Origin: Oscillospiraceae bacterium
Lineage (GTDB): Bacteria > Bacillota > Clostridia > Oscillospirales > Acutalibacteraceae
Assembly: GCA_031256825.1 (NCBI GenBank)
Contig: JAIRPV010000036.1
Coordinates: forward strand, 1-64,000
Length of the DNA stretch: 64,000 nucleotides
Direction of reading: 5' to 3'
This document shows, piece by piece, positions 40,563 to 49,687 of this stretch (the stretch's first letter is position 1; each line of letters begins with the position of its first letter). Below the pieces are notes generated by a model, which was not told the origin of the DNA, did not search any database, and was given only the letters and a program-made list of their open reading frames with translations. The position numbers were made by a program, and so were the translations under genes.

Positions 40563-41807
40563 TCAGTCTTCCCTCCTCAGCGCCTCAATCGGCAGCATCT
40601 TTGCCGCGCGGTGCGCGGGGTAGATGCCAAAGAAAACGCCGATTGCGGTTGAAAACCCGACCGCGATGGCGATCGTGCTGAACTGAATAGCGATGGGTAT
40701 TTTCATCACCAAAGCGACTGCCGTAGAGGCGGCAACCCCCAAAACCAGGCCGATGACGCCGCCGATCAGGCAGAGAATCACCGATTCCGTCAGGAACTGC
40801 ACCATCAGCGCCGAGGTTTTTGCGCCCAACGATTTGCGTATCCCAATTTCCCGCGTGCGCTCCGTCACGCTGACGAGCATGATGTTCATCACGCCAATGC
40901 CGCCGACCAGCAGCGAGATTGCGCTGACCCCGGCGATGAAAGTGGTCAGGAGGGTGATAATTTTGTCGGCCATGTCGATGTAGGTGGCCATGTTTTGCAC
41001 GGTATATACGCCGCTGCCGCGGTTATCGTGGTTGGTATAGAGCAGGTTCAGCACGGCGTTGCCCACGGCGTCCAGTTCGTCGTCGTTAACGGCGATGAGC
41101 GACATGCCGGTGTAGGCGCCGTTGCTGTCGGCCATCTGATCTACGGTGGAGGCCGGCATCATCATGACGGTAGCGCTGCCGCCCATGCTGGCGGACATTC
41201 CGGAATTGCTGACCATATCCGAAACGGAGCCGCTGCCCATCAGGTTATAGTCGGCTACGCCGATGATACGAAGGCGCACCGACTGCTGGTTGAGCGAAAA
41301 ATCGAGCGTTTCCCCCACGATATCGGAGCGGCCGAACAGATCTTCTGCGCCGTTTTTTGAGATCAGACACACCGGAGCCGCCGAGTTATATTCATCTTCC
41401 GTAAAAAACCGACCGTAGGAGATATCGATGGAGGAGATATAGCGCAGATCGGGCGTGCCGGAAAACACCATGGCGAAACCGTTGCTGCGCTTGCCCGAAA
41501 CGCCGCCCATAACAAAATTGGTGGGCGAAACATACTTTACGCCCTCCAGGGCCTTCACCTTTGCGACGTCGGCCCGGGTAACATATTGCGTGGCGTCCAC
41601 CTTTGTGGTGTCGACATAGACGAACAGCGTGTTTTGGCCCATGTCGCGGATCATGCCAACGATATAATCGCGGCCGCCGTTGCCCAGGGTAATAATTGTG
41701 ATGACGGAAAACACGCCGATGATCACGCCGAGCATGGTCAGCAGCGATCGCATCAGGTGCGTGCGGATGCTATAAATTGCGATGGTAATGTTTTCGGTGA
41801 AATTCAT
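40563..41807 (-). CDS. MacB-type ABC transporter permease
   Basis: About 414 residues: N-terminal membrane helix (about 17-40, SLLTMLGVIIGVFSVITIIT), a large extracytoplasmic MacB core domain (about 45-290), and three C-terminal helices with the FtsX motif (LLVGGIGVMNIMLVSVTERT). Typical of type VII ABC systems handling antibiotics, peptides or lipids. The start at 41807 is preferred over an upstream in-frame one overlapping the adaptor gene. It begins 7 bases after the adaptor stop. Confidence 0.94.
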   Translation of the reverse strand: MNFTENITIAIYSIRTHLMRSLLTMLGVIIGVFSVITIITLGNGGRDYIVGMIRDMGQNTLFVYVDTTKVDATQYVTRADVAKVKALEGVKYVSPTNFVMGGVSGKRSNGFAMVFSGTPDLRYISSIDISYGRFFTEDEYNSAAPVCLISKNGAEDLFGRSDIVGETLDFSLNQQSVRLRIIGVADYNLMGSGSVSDMVSNSGMSASMGGSATVMMMPASTVDQMADSNGAYTGMSLIAVNDDELDAVGNAVLNLLYTNHDNRGSGVYTVQNMATYIDMADKIITLLTTFIAGVSAISLLVGGIGVMNIMLVSVTERTREIGIRKSLGAKTSALMVQFLTESVILCLIGGVIGLVLGVAASTAVALVMKIPIAIQFSTIAIAVGFSTAIGVFFGIYPAHRAAKMLPIEALRRED

Positions 41808-41814
41808 TGGCTTT

Positions 41815-43410
41815 TTACCCCAACCGTACCCGTTGCCCGTCCGCCCATGTTGGCTGCGGTGCGCGCATAATCCTGTCGCCGGCGGCAAGGCCTTTTGTGA
41901 TTTCGTAATTGGTGCCGTCGAACAGCCCCATTTCCACGTACTGCTTGTGGATTGTGCGCGATTTTTCGTTGTAGATCATGACGTAGCTTTGCTTTGCTTC
42001 TTCGTCGTAGCGAATGGATTCCACCGGGGCCTGCAACACATCCCGGCGGGTTTCGAGGTCGATTTCCACATCCACATCCAGGCCGATGGTGATGCTCTTA
42101 TCTGGCTGCGGGATGGTGATACGCGCTTCCACGCCTTTGGCTGTGCCGCCGGAACCGAGCAGCGAGCTGATGTTGATCTCGCTGCCTTCTTTGGCCACGG
42201 GGCTGATGTAAGTGACCACCCCGTCGAATTTTTCGCCTGTGATAGAAGTGACCCGTACCTTTTGGTCGAGCGAAATCTTGGAGATGTCATATTTCCCCAG
42301 CAGGAAGCTGGCGGTAAAAGGATAATATTCTACTGTCATGCCGCTGACGGTGTTCGAAAACAGGCCGCTGAGCAGGGTGCTGATGTCCGCCTGGCCCGCG
42401 CTCAGGGAGGCCAGCAGACTTGTTACATTGATGTTGCTGGCGACCGAATTTTTTGTTTGCGCGCTCTGATAGACTTCGCCGTCTTCCACATTTACGTCGC
42501 GGATGATGCCGTCGTATTGCGCCACCCAGCCGCTTTTGAGCGTTTTGACAGTTTCTTGCGCCTGCGCGTAGGCCTTTTCGGCTGAATCCGACAGCGTTTT
42601 ATAGAGACTTTCCAGCGAGGTGCCCGATTGCAGGCCAATCATCGATTCCTGCACCTTGAGCTGAATCAGTTCCAGACTGGAGCTCATTAATTCCGGATTG
42701 GTCAGGCTGCTGATGGAACCCAGCATTTCGGCCAAGTTCCCGGTGCCGGTGAAAAAGGAGCCGCTGAGCAAATCTTGGAAGACCTTCATTGTTTGCGCGA
42801 TGGATCCGTTTTCGCGGAAGACCGTGTTGACAACATTATTGGCCAGGGTTGTGTTGCCCAGCAGCATGGCGATGGAGTTCTTCAGCTGCTTGAGCTGCGC
42901 GTTTTCTTTTTCCGCAGGATTTTGGGCGTTATCAATATTTTTTTTCTGCATTTCCGCAATGGAATCCTCCAGTTCGGCAATGCGCGCCTTCAGCGATGCC
43001 TCGCGCTTTGGGGCTTCGGCCATACTTTTTAAGTAGTCTTGGTAAGCCTTTTTCGCGCTGTCGAAATCCTTGCGCTTTTGCTCGAGCATGCCGTTAAGGC
43101 TGGATGCGTTGAATGTGGCAAGCACATCGCCTTTTTTTACGCTGTCGCCCACGCGCACATTCACCTGCTTGACCAGCGTGCCGTCGAGGATGTCGAATAC
43201 GCCCTGATTGCCCGACTCCACGGTTGCCGGAGCCGAGAAAACCGCTGTCATGTCCGCCTGGGCAATCGTGACGACCGCGTCTTTCTTCAGGTCGAGGGTG
43301 TTTTTATTGATTTTCATTACGGAATAGGCAACGCAACCAACAATGATCACCGCCGCTGCGACGCCCAGCGCGATCCACTTTTTCCGCTGCGGCCGTTTGC
43401 CGTTTTTCAT
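41815..43410 (-). CDS. MacA-like periplasmic-adaptor/HlyD protein
   Basis: 531 residues. One N-terminal membrane helix (about 12-30) and an extracytoplasmic adaptor: lipoyl-like half (FDILDGTLVKQVNVRVGDSV), a long coiled coil (about 105-290 with an EAPKREASLKARIAELEDS heptad stretch), and beta-barrel and membrane-proximal domains (KVRVTSITGEKFDGVVTYIS, GLDVDVEIDLETRR). It is longer than MacA because of the extended helical hairpin. In a single-membrane Firmicute such adaptors may span the wall. First gene of the operon, with a leader hairpin and AT-rich promoter upstream. Confidence 0.92.
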   Translation of the reverse strand: MKNGKRPQRKKWIALGVAAAVIIVGCVAYSVMKINKNTLDLKKDAVVTIAQADMTAVFSAPATVESGNQGVFDILDGTLVKQVNVRVGDSVKKGDVLATFNASSLNGMLEQKRKDFDSAKKAYQDYLKSMAEAPKREASLKARIAELEDSIAEMQKKNIDNAQNPAEKENAQLKQLKNSIAMLLGNTTLANNVVNTVFRENGSIAQTMKVFQDLLSGSFFTGTGNLAEMLGSISSLTNPELMSSSLELIQLKVQESMIGLQSGTSLESLYKTLSDSAEKAYAQAQETVKTLKSGWVAQYDGIIRDVNVEDGEVYQSAQTKNSVASNINVTSLLASLSAGQADISTLLSGLFSNTVSGMTVEYYPFTASFLLGKYDISKISLDQKVRVTSITGEKFDGVVTYISPVAKEGSEINISSLLGSGGTAKGVEARITIPQPDKSITIGLDVDVEIDLETRRDVLQAPVESIRYDEEAKQSYVMIYNEKSRTIHKQYVEMGLFDGTNYEITKGLAAGDRIMRAPQPTWADGQRVRLG

Positions 43411-43446
43411 AAACAGTATCTCCCTTCAATCCGAACATTCCCACAA

Positions 43447-43484
43447 AACGAACTCTCCCGCGAAGTATGCCGGGAAAGTTCGTT
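43447..43484 (-). promoter_or_regulatory. Leader hairpin of the MacAB-like operon
   Basis: Minus strand arms AACGAACTTTCCCG and CGGGAGAGTTCGTT pair over 14 positions with one T-G. The hairpin lies between the -10 (43513-43508) and the adaptor start and is followed by TTTTG only. Candidate operator or attenuator. Confidence 0.55.
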
Positions 43485-43507
43485 AGAATAAAAAGATTAC
43501 TATAGTT

Positions 43508-43513
43508 ATTATA
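43508..43513 (-). promoter_or_regulatory. -10 element of the MacAB-like operon
   Basis: Minus strand TATAAT (43513-43508) about 100 bases before the adaptor start, in an AT-rich stretch; no good -35 is visible at 17 bases (TATCTT), so it may need an activator. Confidence 0.45.
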
Positions 43514-43604
43514 CAACGAAATTATGAAAAAAGATAGGCTATTTTCCAAAAATTTAAATATATTTTACATTCGGCTGCTATAATATGGAAATTTGTGGCG
43601 GAAT

Positions 43605-44738
43605 TCAGGCGGACAGCGAAAAAACGTAGTCCGCAAACAATTCTGTATGGTCGCGGTAGGGCCGGGCCGCCGACTCGAACAGCGCATATATTTTGTTGTT
43701 GTACCAGGCAATTCCTTCGCTCATGGGGGGCAGCAGCCGCCGCTGCGCTGCGGTTGCGTCCAAAATATACAAGGGCACATTTGTCTTGCCAAAGGGGATC
43801 GTCTGATCCGCCTGCCGCGCCAAAATTTCTTTTAGCGGCGGGAATACCAGCAGCCAGGAGGGCTTTATGCTGCTGAACGACGTGCTCAGGTACAGCTGCC
43901 CGTTCCCGCAGGCGCCCTGGCAATAGTTTGGCAGAGAGAGGAGATAGGTTGGGGCTGGCGTTTCGCCGCCGCGCAGCCCTTTTACGCCCTGCGGCGCCCG
44001 GGTATCCAGCGCAAAGCCCGCGCACCAGGCGTTGTTGCCCGTCAGCGGTTCGTAGCGGTTGGCCGGCATGTTCTGCGAGAGCGTGGGGGAATAATACTCG
44101 CCTACCCAGAGCATGTCGTCGGCGCAAAAAGAGAACGCGCCGCGTGTTCCGGGCCGGAAAAAATCGCGGAAGCGCACCGTGCTTTCGTCCGAAGCGCCGC
44201 GCAGATCATCCGCAGTCAGCCGGTAGGCGCGGCTTTCGGATGTGACCCAAATGTGTTTGCCCCAGGCGGCGACGCCGCCCGCGTGCCCATTATAAATCAT
44301 TCCGCCGGGCTTGAGCAGATAAACGGATTTTACATAGTTCCCGGTTGGCGCGTCGATCACCGACAGCACACAGGGGCGTTCGCCTTCGGGATAATAGGAT
44401 GTGATCAAAAACGCGTCCAGCGTTTCGGCGTAGCACATGCCCTGCGGAACATACCCCTGCCCGAGCGCGGGAATGGGGAATTCCGGCTGCGACGCGCGGG
44501 TGAACGGGCCATAGGTGCCTTGCCGCAGCAAAGACGCCATCAACCGGGGGAACGCTTCACGCCCCAGACCTTCGTAGCGAAAGTGCATGGTTTGAACACG
44601 CAGAGCGTCGGCCTGCCGCGCGCGCGCCGTGCTTTGCAGCCCGAACCCAAACCCCAAAAGACTCAGCGCTAGCAGGCAAACGGCGTTCAGCCGCCGCCAA
44701 CCTGTAATACGCTTTTTTTTCGCTTTTTTTACGCGCAT
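43605..44738 (-). CDS. Secreted propeller-like protein, unknown function
   Basis: About 377 residues. Lys-rich N-terminus and one hydrophobic segment (about 19-35, AVCLLALSLLGFGFGLQ) form a signal peptide or anchor. The rest is a likely beta-propeller: PALGQGYVPQGMCYAETLDAF, YYPEGERPCVLSVIDAPTGN, HAGGVAAWGKHIWVTSESRA, MLWVGEYYSPTL and GNGQLYLSTSFSS resemble blades of SMP-30/YncE-type domains. I know no named family for it. The start ATG at 44738 follows GGAGGGG; a hairpin abuts this site. The next gene upstream on the strand is an MBL hydrolase 100 bases away. Confidence 0.75.
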   Translation of the reverse strand: MRVKKAKKKRITGWRRLNAVCLLALSLLGFGFGLQSTARARQADALRVQTMHFRYEGLGREAFPRLMASLLRQGTYGPFTRASQPEFPIPALGQGYVPQGMCYAETLDAFLITSYYPEGERPCVLSVIDAPTGNYVKSVYLLKPGGMIYNGHAGGVAAWGKHIWVTSESRAYRLTADDLRGASDESTVRFRDFFRPGTRGAFSFCADDMLWVGEYYSPTLSQNMPANRYEPLTGNNAWCAGFALDTRAPQGVKGLRGGETPAPTYLLSLPNYCQGACGNGQLYLSTSFSSIKPSWLLVFPPLKEILARQADQTIPFGKTNVPLYILDATAAQRRLLPPMSEGIAWYNNKIYALFESAARPYRDHTELFADYVFSLSA

Positions 44739-44749
44739 AAAACCCCTCC

Positions 44750-44785
44750 GCCGCAAAAATGAATGATACTTTCATTTTGCGCGGC
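44750..44785 (-). promoter_or_regulatory. Hairpin abutting a ribosome binding site
   Basis: Minus strand stem GCCGC-(GC)-AAAATGAA with TTCATTTT-(T)-GCGGC, 13 paired positions with a small internal loop, ending immediately before GGAGGGG of the 43605-44738 gene. It could be the end of the MBL transcript or a translational control element. Confidence 0.5.
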
Positions 44786-44837
44786 AACGAGTGGTTCATG
44801 TCTGTTACATTTTTCCGGCAGGAAAGCGGTCGCCGCT

Positions 44838-45911
44838 TCAGGCGAACGGCTGCTGCGCCGGGAGAACGGCGGGCGTAAATTCCGCGCCGCCCGGCCCTTT
44901 CGGGAATTCCCCGATGGCAAAATACCGAAGACCTTCGTTGGTGAACTCCGCTGCAATGCCGCCCAGATCAGCAGTGGCCATCAGGCGGCTGTTGGAAATG
45001 CCGACGAAACGGCGTTTTACCGTTGGGTAGGCACGCCAGCCGCTGTTGCAGACCACAACGTCTTTGGGCATTAAATGCACAATCATACCCATTGTGCTGG
45101 AGCCTTCGTAGCCATGGTGCCCGCATTTGAGCAGATCCACCGGCCCTATCTTTGGCCCCAAAAGCGATTCGCGGCTGGTGACATTGCAGATATCCCCCGC
45201 CAAAAACGCCCTGCTGCCGCGGCACTGCACCAGCAGACCGATGGAGTTGTCGTTTTCGTCTAGGCTGCTGGGATGAAGCTCGCCATTGAATGAAGTCAGT
45301 TCCATTTCGCCCAGCGTGAGCCGCATGCCGTCCAGATTTTCCTGTATCAGCGGCACGCCGCGCGCCCGGCAGGCGGCGGCCATCTGGTCATAAACCTCCT
45401 GATTGTCCCAGCTTTTTTCGTATTGACACTTGTTTTCGTTGAGGTACGGCTTCAGGTAGGCCTGGCCAATCCGGATGTCCGGGGCGAGGATCAGTGTGTC
45501 GAACCCGCCCAGGTGATCCGAGTGCGAATGCGTGCCCAGAACCCAGTCCAGCCGTCCGCCCGCCACACGCCGGACGTAATCCAAAACATATTGCTCAAAG
45601 CCGTTTTTTTGGAGGGTGGGCTTGTTCTTTGGGTTGTCATAGTCTTCGGCGGCGTCGATCAGTGCGAAATGCCCGTCGCTTTCGAGCAGAATGGCGTCGC
45701 TTGCCCCTGTGGCGAGAAAATGGATGCGCGTGCCGCCGGGCGTGTATTGGAACGCCGGCAGTTGTTTTTCCATCTTTCCGCGGAACATCAGCCTCAGCCC
45801 GCGCCAAAACCCGCCCGAGGCGAACGACGCGCGCACGGCCTGCGGGATGTGCCGCCAGGAACGGAACACGGCCCCGAATACCAGGAATACGATCGCGAGA
45901 TCAGCCAGCAT
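44838..45911 (-). CDS. MBL-fold metallohydrolase, ComEC C-terminal-like
   Basis: About 357 residues: one N-terminal membrane segment (MLADLAIVFLVFGAVFRSW), then a metallo-beta-lactamase domain. HxHxDH appears as THSHSDHLGG near residue 128; downstream ligands are in FLAGDICN and LLKCGHHG. This resembles the ComEC/Rec2 C-terminal MBL domain found as separate proteins in Firmicutes, likely a nuclease or phosphodiesterase on the outside of the membrane. No competence channel is attached. The start at 45911 has GGGGGC upstream; starts at 45926 and 45935 are possible. Confidence 0.85.
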   Translation of the reverse strand: MLADLAIVFLVFGAVFRSWRHIPQAVRASFASGGFWRGLRLMFRGKMEKQLPAFQYTPGGTRIHFLATGASDAILLESDGHFALIDAAEDYDNPKNKPTLQKNGFEQYVLDYVRRVAGGRLDWVLGTHSHSDHLGGFDTLILAPDIRIGQAYLKPYLNENKCQYEKSWDNQEVYDQMAAACRARGVPLIQENLDGMRLTLGEMELTSFNGELHPSSLDENDNSIGLLVQCRGSRAFLAGDICNVTSRESLLGPKIGPVDLLKCGHHGYEGSSTMGMIVHLMPKDVVVCNSGWRAYPTVKRRFVGISNSRLMATADLGGIAAEFTNEGLRYFAIGEFPKGPGGAEFTPAVLPAQQPFA

Positions 45912-45964
45912 TGGATCAGCCCCCATGCATATCATTTTGCGGCGTCGCCCAAAGGCGGTAAGCC

Positions 45965-47353
45965 CTACAGCTGCGTCAGTTTTTGCCCCTGCGGGGTGTC
46001 TTCCACAGCGAAGCCCAGCGCCTTGAGCGCCGTGCGCAGTTCGTCCGAACGCGCCCAGTTTTTTTCTTTGCGCGCCTGTGCCCGCTCAACCAGCAGCGCC
46101 CGCACCTGCGGATTGTCTTCGGGCGCGGCGGCCGCGCGGCCATATACCAGCCCCAACACACCGGTCAGTTCGTCGAACAGCGTCGCAGCGGCAGCCAAAT
46201 CAGCCTTTGAGGCCTCTTGCAGGTTGGTGTTGATTTCCCGCACAAGCTCAAACACGCAGCCGAGCGCGTCGGCGGTATTGAAATCTTCTTCCATCGCGGC
46301 GATGAAATTTTCTCTGTGCGCCGCAAGGGCCGCCGCCCAGTTGCCGCCGCCGATTTCGTCCGCGTGGGACAAAGCGAACGCCAGATTTTCCCGGCAGGTA
46401 TACAGCCGTTGCAACGAGGCCTTTGCCTGCTCAATGCTGTCTACGCTGTAGTTGATTGGCGTGCGGTAGTGCGACGCGACCATTAGATACCGGATGGGTT
46501 CGTAGCCGTATTTGTCGGCGACTTCGCGCACGGAGAAGAAATTCCCTAGGCTTTTGCTCATCTTTACGTTGTCCACATTGATGTGCCCGTTGTGCATCCA
46601 GAAGCGCGCGAAGGGAACGCCGTTGCAGCACTCGCTTTGGGCAATTTCGTTTTCGTGGTGGGGGAAGATCAGATCCTGACCGCCGCAATGCAAGTCAATC
46701 GTTTGCCCCAGGTGCCGCCGCGCCATGGCGGAGCATTCGATGTGCCAGCCGGGGCGGCCCGGCCCCCAGGGGGAATCCCAGGCGGGTTCGCCGGGTTTGG
46801 CGGCTTTCCACAGCGCAAAGTCCATGGGTTCGCGCTTGACCTCGCCCACCATGATCCTGGCCCCAGCCTCCAGATCTTCGAGCGGCTGATGCGACAGTTT
46901 GCCGTATTCCTCGAAGGACTTCGTGGAAAAATACACGTCGCCTTCGGCTTCGTAGGCGTTGTCCCGCTCAATCAGGGTTTGCACAAGCTCAATAATATCG
47001 TCGATGTGTTCCGTGGCCTTTGGGTGCACATCGGCCTCGCGGATGTTCATGCCATTCGCGTCTGTCCAGTATTCCGCGATGAAGCGCCCGGCGATTTCTT
47101 GCGGGGAGGCGCCCTCTTCGTTTGCTTTTTTGATGATCTTGTCGTCTACGTCGGTGAAATTCTGCACAAACTTCACCTTGCAGCCCCGGTACTCCAAATA
47201 CCGCCGCAGGGTATCGAACACGCAAAGCGGTCGCGCGTTGCCGATATGCATGAAGTTATAGACGGTTGGCCCGCAGACATAAATGCGGTAGGTTTTGCCG
47301 TCGGCGGGCGTAAACTCTTCTTTTTGCCGGGTCAGGGTATTGTAAATTCTCAT
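45965..47353 (-). CDS. cysS: Cysteinyl-tRNA synthetase
   Basis: About 462 residues; charges tRNA-Cys. Class I motifs HIGN at 36-39 (FMHIGNARP) and KMSKS in NVKMSKSLGNFFSV. Zn ligands are the Cys in YVCGPTVY and the cluster GWHIECSAM, followed by FPHHENEIAQSE. The anticodon-binding helical region starts about residue 330. Start ATG 47353 follows TTGGAGG at 5 bases; an upstream in-frame codon is not preferred. The MBL gene follows 53 bases downstream of the stop. Confidence 0.97.
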   Translation of the reverse strand: MRIYNTLTRQKEEFTPADGKTYRIYVCGPTVYNFMHIGNARPLCVFDTLRRYLEYRGCKVKFVQNFTDVDDKIIKKANEEGASPQEIAGRFIAEYWTDANGMNIREADVHPKATEHIDDIIELVQTLIERDNAYEAEGDVYFSTKSFEEYGKLSHQPLEDLEAGARIMVGEVKREPMDFALWKAAKPGEPAWDSPWGPGRPGWHIECSAMARRHLGQTIDLHCGGQDLIFPHHENEIAQSECCNGVPFARFWMHNGHINVDNVKMSKSLGNFFSVREVADKYGYEPIRYLMVASHYRTPINYSVDSIEQAKASLQRLYTCRENLAFALSHADEIGGGNWAAALAAHRENFIAAMEEDFNTADALGCVFELVREINTNLQEASKADLAAAATLFDELTGVLGLVYGRAAAAPEDNPQVRALLVERAQARKEKNWARSDELRTALKALGFAVEDTPQGQKLTQL

Positions 47354-47392
47354 AATTCCTCCAAAGCAATCCACTGGCAGCGCGCCAATGGT

Positions 47393-49054
47393 TCATTCAA
47401 CACGGTCTTCGTCTTTCTGCCGAATTTCGACACGGCGGATCTTTCCGCTGATGGTTTTGGGCAGCTCGTCCACAAATTCGATCAAGCGCGGATATTTATA
47501 GGGCGCGGTCACGCGTTTCACATGCTCTTGCAGCTCCTTCTTGAGTGCTTCCGAGGGCGAGTAGCCCTGCGCCAGGATGATGGTTGCCTTCACGCTCAGG
47601 CCGCGCACAGGATCGGGAACGCCGGTAACGGCGCTCTCTTTCACTGCGGGGTGTTCTAACAGGGCGCTCTCCACTTCAAACGGCCCGATGCGATACCCCG
47701 AGCTTTTGATGATGTCGTCGTTGCGTCCCTTGAACCAGATGTAACCATCTTCGTCGCGCCAGGCGGTGTCGCCCGTGTGGTAAAGGCCGCCGTAGACGAC
47801 GCTGTGAACGCGCTCCGGTTCGCCCAAAAAGCCCATGAACAGCCCTAGCGGCCTCTTTTTTGGGTAGTCTTCCACCGGCACGCAAAGCTCGCCCTCTTCT
47901 CCGGGTTCGCAGAGGTTGCCGCGGCTGTCGTAAACGTCGCAGCGGATGCCGGCGATGGGCCGCCCCATGGAGCCGGGCCGTGGTTCATCCCAAACGGTTG
48001 TGCCAACCATAACGGGCCCTTCTGTTTGGCCGAAGCCTTCCCTGAGCTTTAGCCCTGTGGCGGCAAGCCACTGCTCGTAGACCTCCGGGTTGAGCGGTTC
48101 GCCCGCGATGGTGCACTTGCGCAGGCTCTTCAGGCTGTATTGCGTCAGATCTTCCTTGATAAAAAAACGGTAGATGGTCGGCGGCGCGCAGAACGACGTG
48201 ACGCCGTATCGATCCACGAGCTTCAAAAAATCCAGCGGATGGAACCGTGTGTCGTAGTCATACACGAACAGCGCCGCTTCGCACATCCACTGCCCATAGA
48301 TTTTGCCCCAGGCGCACTTTGCCCAGCCTGTGTCGGCCACGGTCAGATGCAGATCGTCCGCGTCCAGCCTGTGCCAGAACTTTGCTGTGGTGATGTGCCC
48401 CAGCGGGTAATAGAAATCGTGCGCGACAATTTTTGGCATACCCGTTGTGCCGGAGGTAAAATAGGCGAGCATGGGTTTGTTGCTGTCGATCGCTTGCCGC
48501 TGCCAGGTTTCGTCGGCCTGCTCCGCCAGTTCGCGCCAGTTATGGAACCCTTCGCGCGCGCCCAGCGCGGCCAGAATCAGTTCCCCGCCGAGTTTTTCTT
48601 TCGCTTTCGCAATTTCGGCGCAAACCCCGTCTTCGCAGACGCTGAGAATCATTTTCACATTTGCCGCCGCCGCGCGGTAAACGATATCTTTTGCCTTGAG
48701 CATGTGCGTGGCCGGAATGATGACGGCTCCAATTTTATGCGAGGCCAGGGCGAAATACCAGAACTCGTAGCGCCGTTTGAGCATGACCATGATAACATCG
48801 CCCGCGCCAACGCCCAGCGCCCGCAGCGCGTTGCAATATTTGTCGCTCTGCCGTTTTACCTCGGAAAAAGTGACTTTTAGCTCGTCCCCCAGGTCGTTGC
48901 ACCAGACCAGCGCCGTTTTTTCCGGCTGTTCGGCGGCCAGAACATCGGTCACGTCGTAACCGTAGTTGAAATTTTCGGGGTAGGTAACGCTATAATTTTC
49001 GTAGAATTCCTCGTAGGACGCGAAATCCGTCCGGCAAAATCTGTCTAAGAACAT
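47393..49054 (-). CDS. AMP-forming acyl-CoA synthetase
   Basis: 553-residue ANL-superfamily ligase activating a carboxylate to acyl-AMP and then acyl-CoA. P-loop YFTSGTTGMPKIVAHD near 198, GFGQTEGPVM near 342, YHTGDTAWRDEDGY near 425, hinge KGRNDDIIKSSGYRIGPFEVE and the catalytic Lys in PKTISGKIRRVE. It resembles medium-chain/benzoate-type ACSM enzymes; the substrate cannot be read. The XRE-cupin regulator gene lies 44 bases upstream on the same strand, a pairing I recall from Clostridia and which may be a local control circuit. Confidence 0.93.
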   Translation of the reverse strand: MFLDRFCRTDFASYEEFYENYSVTYPENFNYGYDVTDVLAAEQPEKTALVWCNDLGDELKVTFSEVKRQSDKYCNALRALGVGAGDVIMVMLKRRYEFWYFALASHKIGAVIIPATHMLKAKDIVYRAAAANVKMILSVCEDGVCAEIAKAKEKLGGELILAALGAREGFHNWRELAEQADETWQRQAIDSNKPMLAYFTSGTTGMPKIVAHDFYYPLGHITTAKFWHRLDADDLHLTVADTGWAKCAWGKIYGQWMCEAALFVYDYDTRFHPLDFLKLVDRYGVTSFCAPPTIYRFFIKEDLTQYSLKSLRKCTIAGEPLNPEVYEQWLAATGLKLREGFGQTEGPVMVGTTVWDEPRPGSMGRPIAGIRCDVYDSRGNLCEPGEEGELCVPVEDYPKKRPLGLFMGFLGEPERVHSVVYGGLYHTGDTAWRDEDGYIWFKGRNDDIIKSSGYRIGPFEVESALLEHPAVKESAVTGVPDPVRGLSVKATIILAQGYSPSEALKKELQEHVKRVTAPYKYPRLIEFVDELPKTISGKIRRVEIRQKDEDRVE

Positions 49055-49098
49055 GGTAACCTCCGTCTAAAGTCTAACATCGAATCTCTTTTTGGTTT

Positions 49099-49656
49099 TC
49101 ACATTGTGATGATGACCAGCGACTTTGCCTGCGCGCCGCCCAGCGCCTTCATCCCATGCGGATAGGATGAATCGAAATAGATCGAGTCGCCCTGCTCCAG
49201 CGTAACAATGTGTTCTCCAATCCGGATGGCAAACGCGCCCTCAAGACAGTAGTGGAATTCCTGCCCGCTGTGGCTGTTCAGGTGAAAAGGCTCTTCGCGG
49301 CCGCCCGGCTGGATCGTGATATACATCGGCTCCATGCGCCGCGCGGCGAAATTATAGGCCAGCGACCGGTAGTCATATTCTTCGCGCCGATTGACCGAAA
49401 CACCCCCGCCACCCCTTACCACGCAGTACTGATGCAGCTTTGCGGATTCGCCGGTCATCAGTTCCGTGGTGCTGACGCCAAAGGCCTGCGCCACATTGTG
49501 CAGCACGCTGACGGGGATGTCGTGCGCCCCGGATTCGTAGGCCAAAAGCTCTGCTTGGTCAACCCCGGCCCGTGCGGCAAAGGCTGCCGCATCCAGTTCG
49601 CACAGCTCCCGCAGCCCGCGCAGCCGCTGCCCAATTTCCTGATTGAGATTGGTCAT
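49099..49656 (-). CDS. XRE-cupin transcriptional regulator
   Basis: 185 residues: an N-terminal HTH_XRE domain (about 8-65, LRGLRELCELDAAAFAARAG) joined to a C-terminal cupin (about 110-185, FHLNSHSGQEFHYCLEGAFA, then LEQGDSIYFDSSYPHGMKAL). Proteins of this type repress or activate neighbouring catabolic genes on binding a small ligand in the cupin. The metal-ligand-like residues H and E are kept (HSGQEFHYCLEG, PHGMKAL). It precedes the acyl-CoA synthetase gene and probably regulates it; the ligand may be the acid or acyl-CoA, by inference. Confidence 0.92.
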   Translation of the reverse strand: MTNLNQEIGQRLRGLRELCELDAAAFAARAGVDQAELLAYESGAHDIPVSVLHNVAQAFGVSTTELMTGESAKLHQYCVVRGGGGVSVNRREEYDYRSLAYNFAARRMEPMYITIQPGGREEPFHLNSHSGQEFHYCLEGAFAIRIGEHIVTLEQGDSIYFDSSYPHGMKALGGAQAKSLVIITM

Positions 49657-49687
49657 GATACCCTCCTTGTTTCTCTCTGATTCTGCG

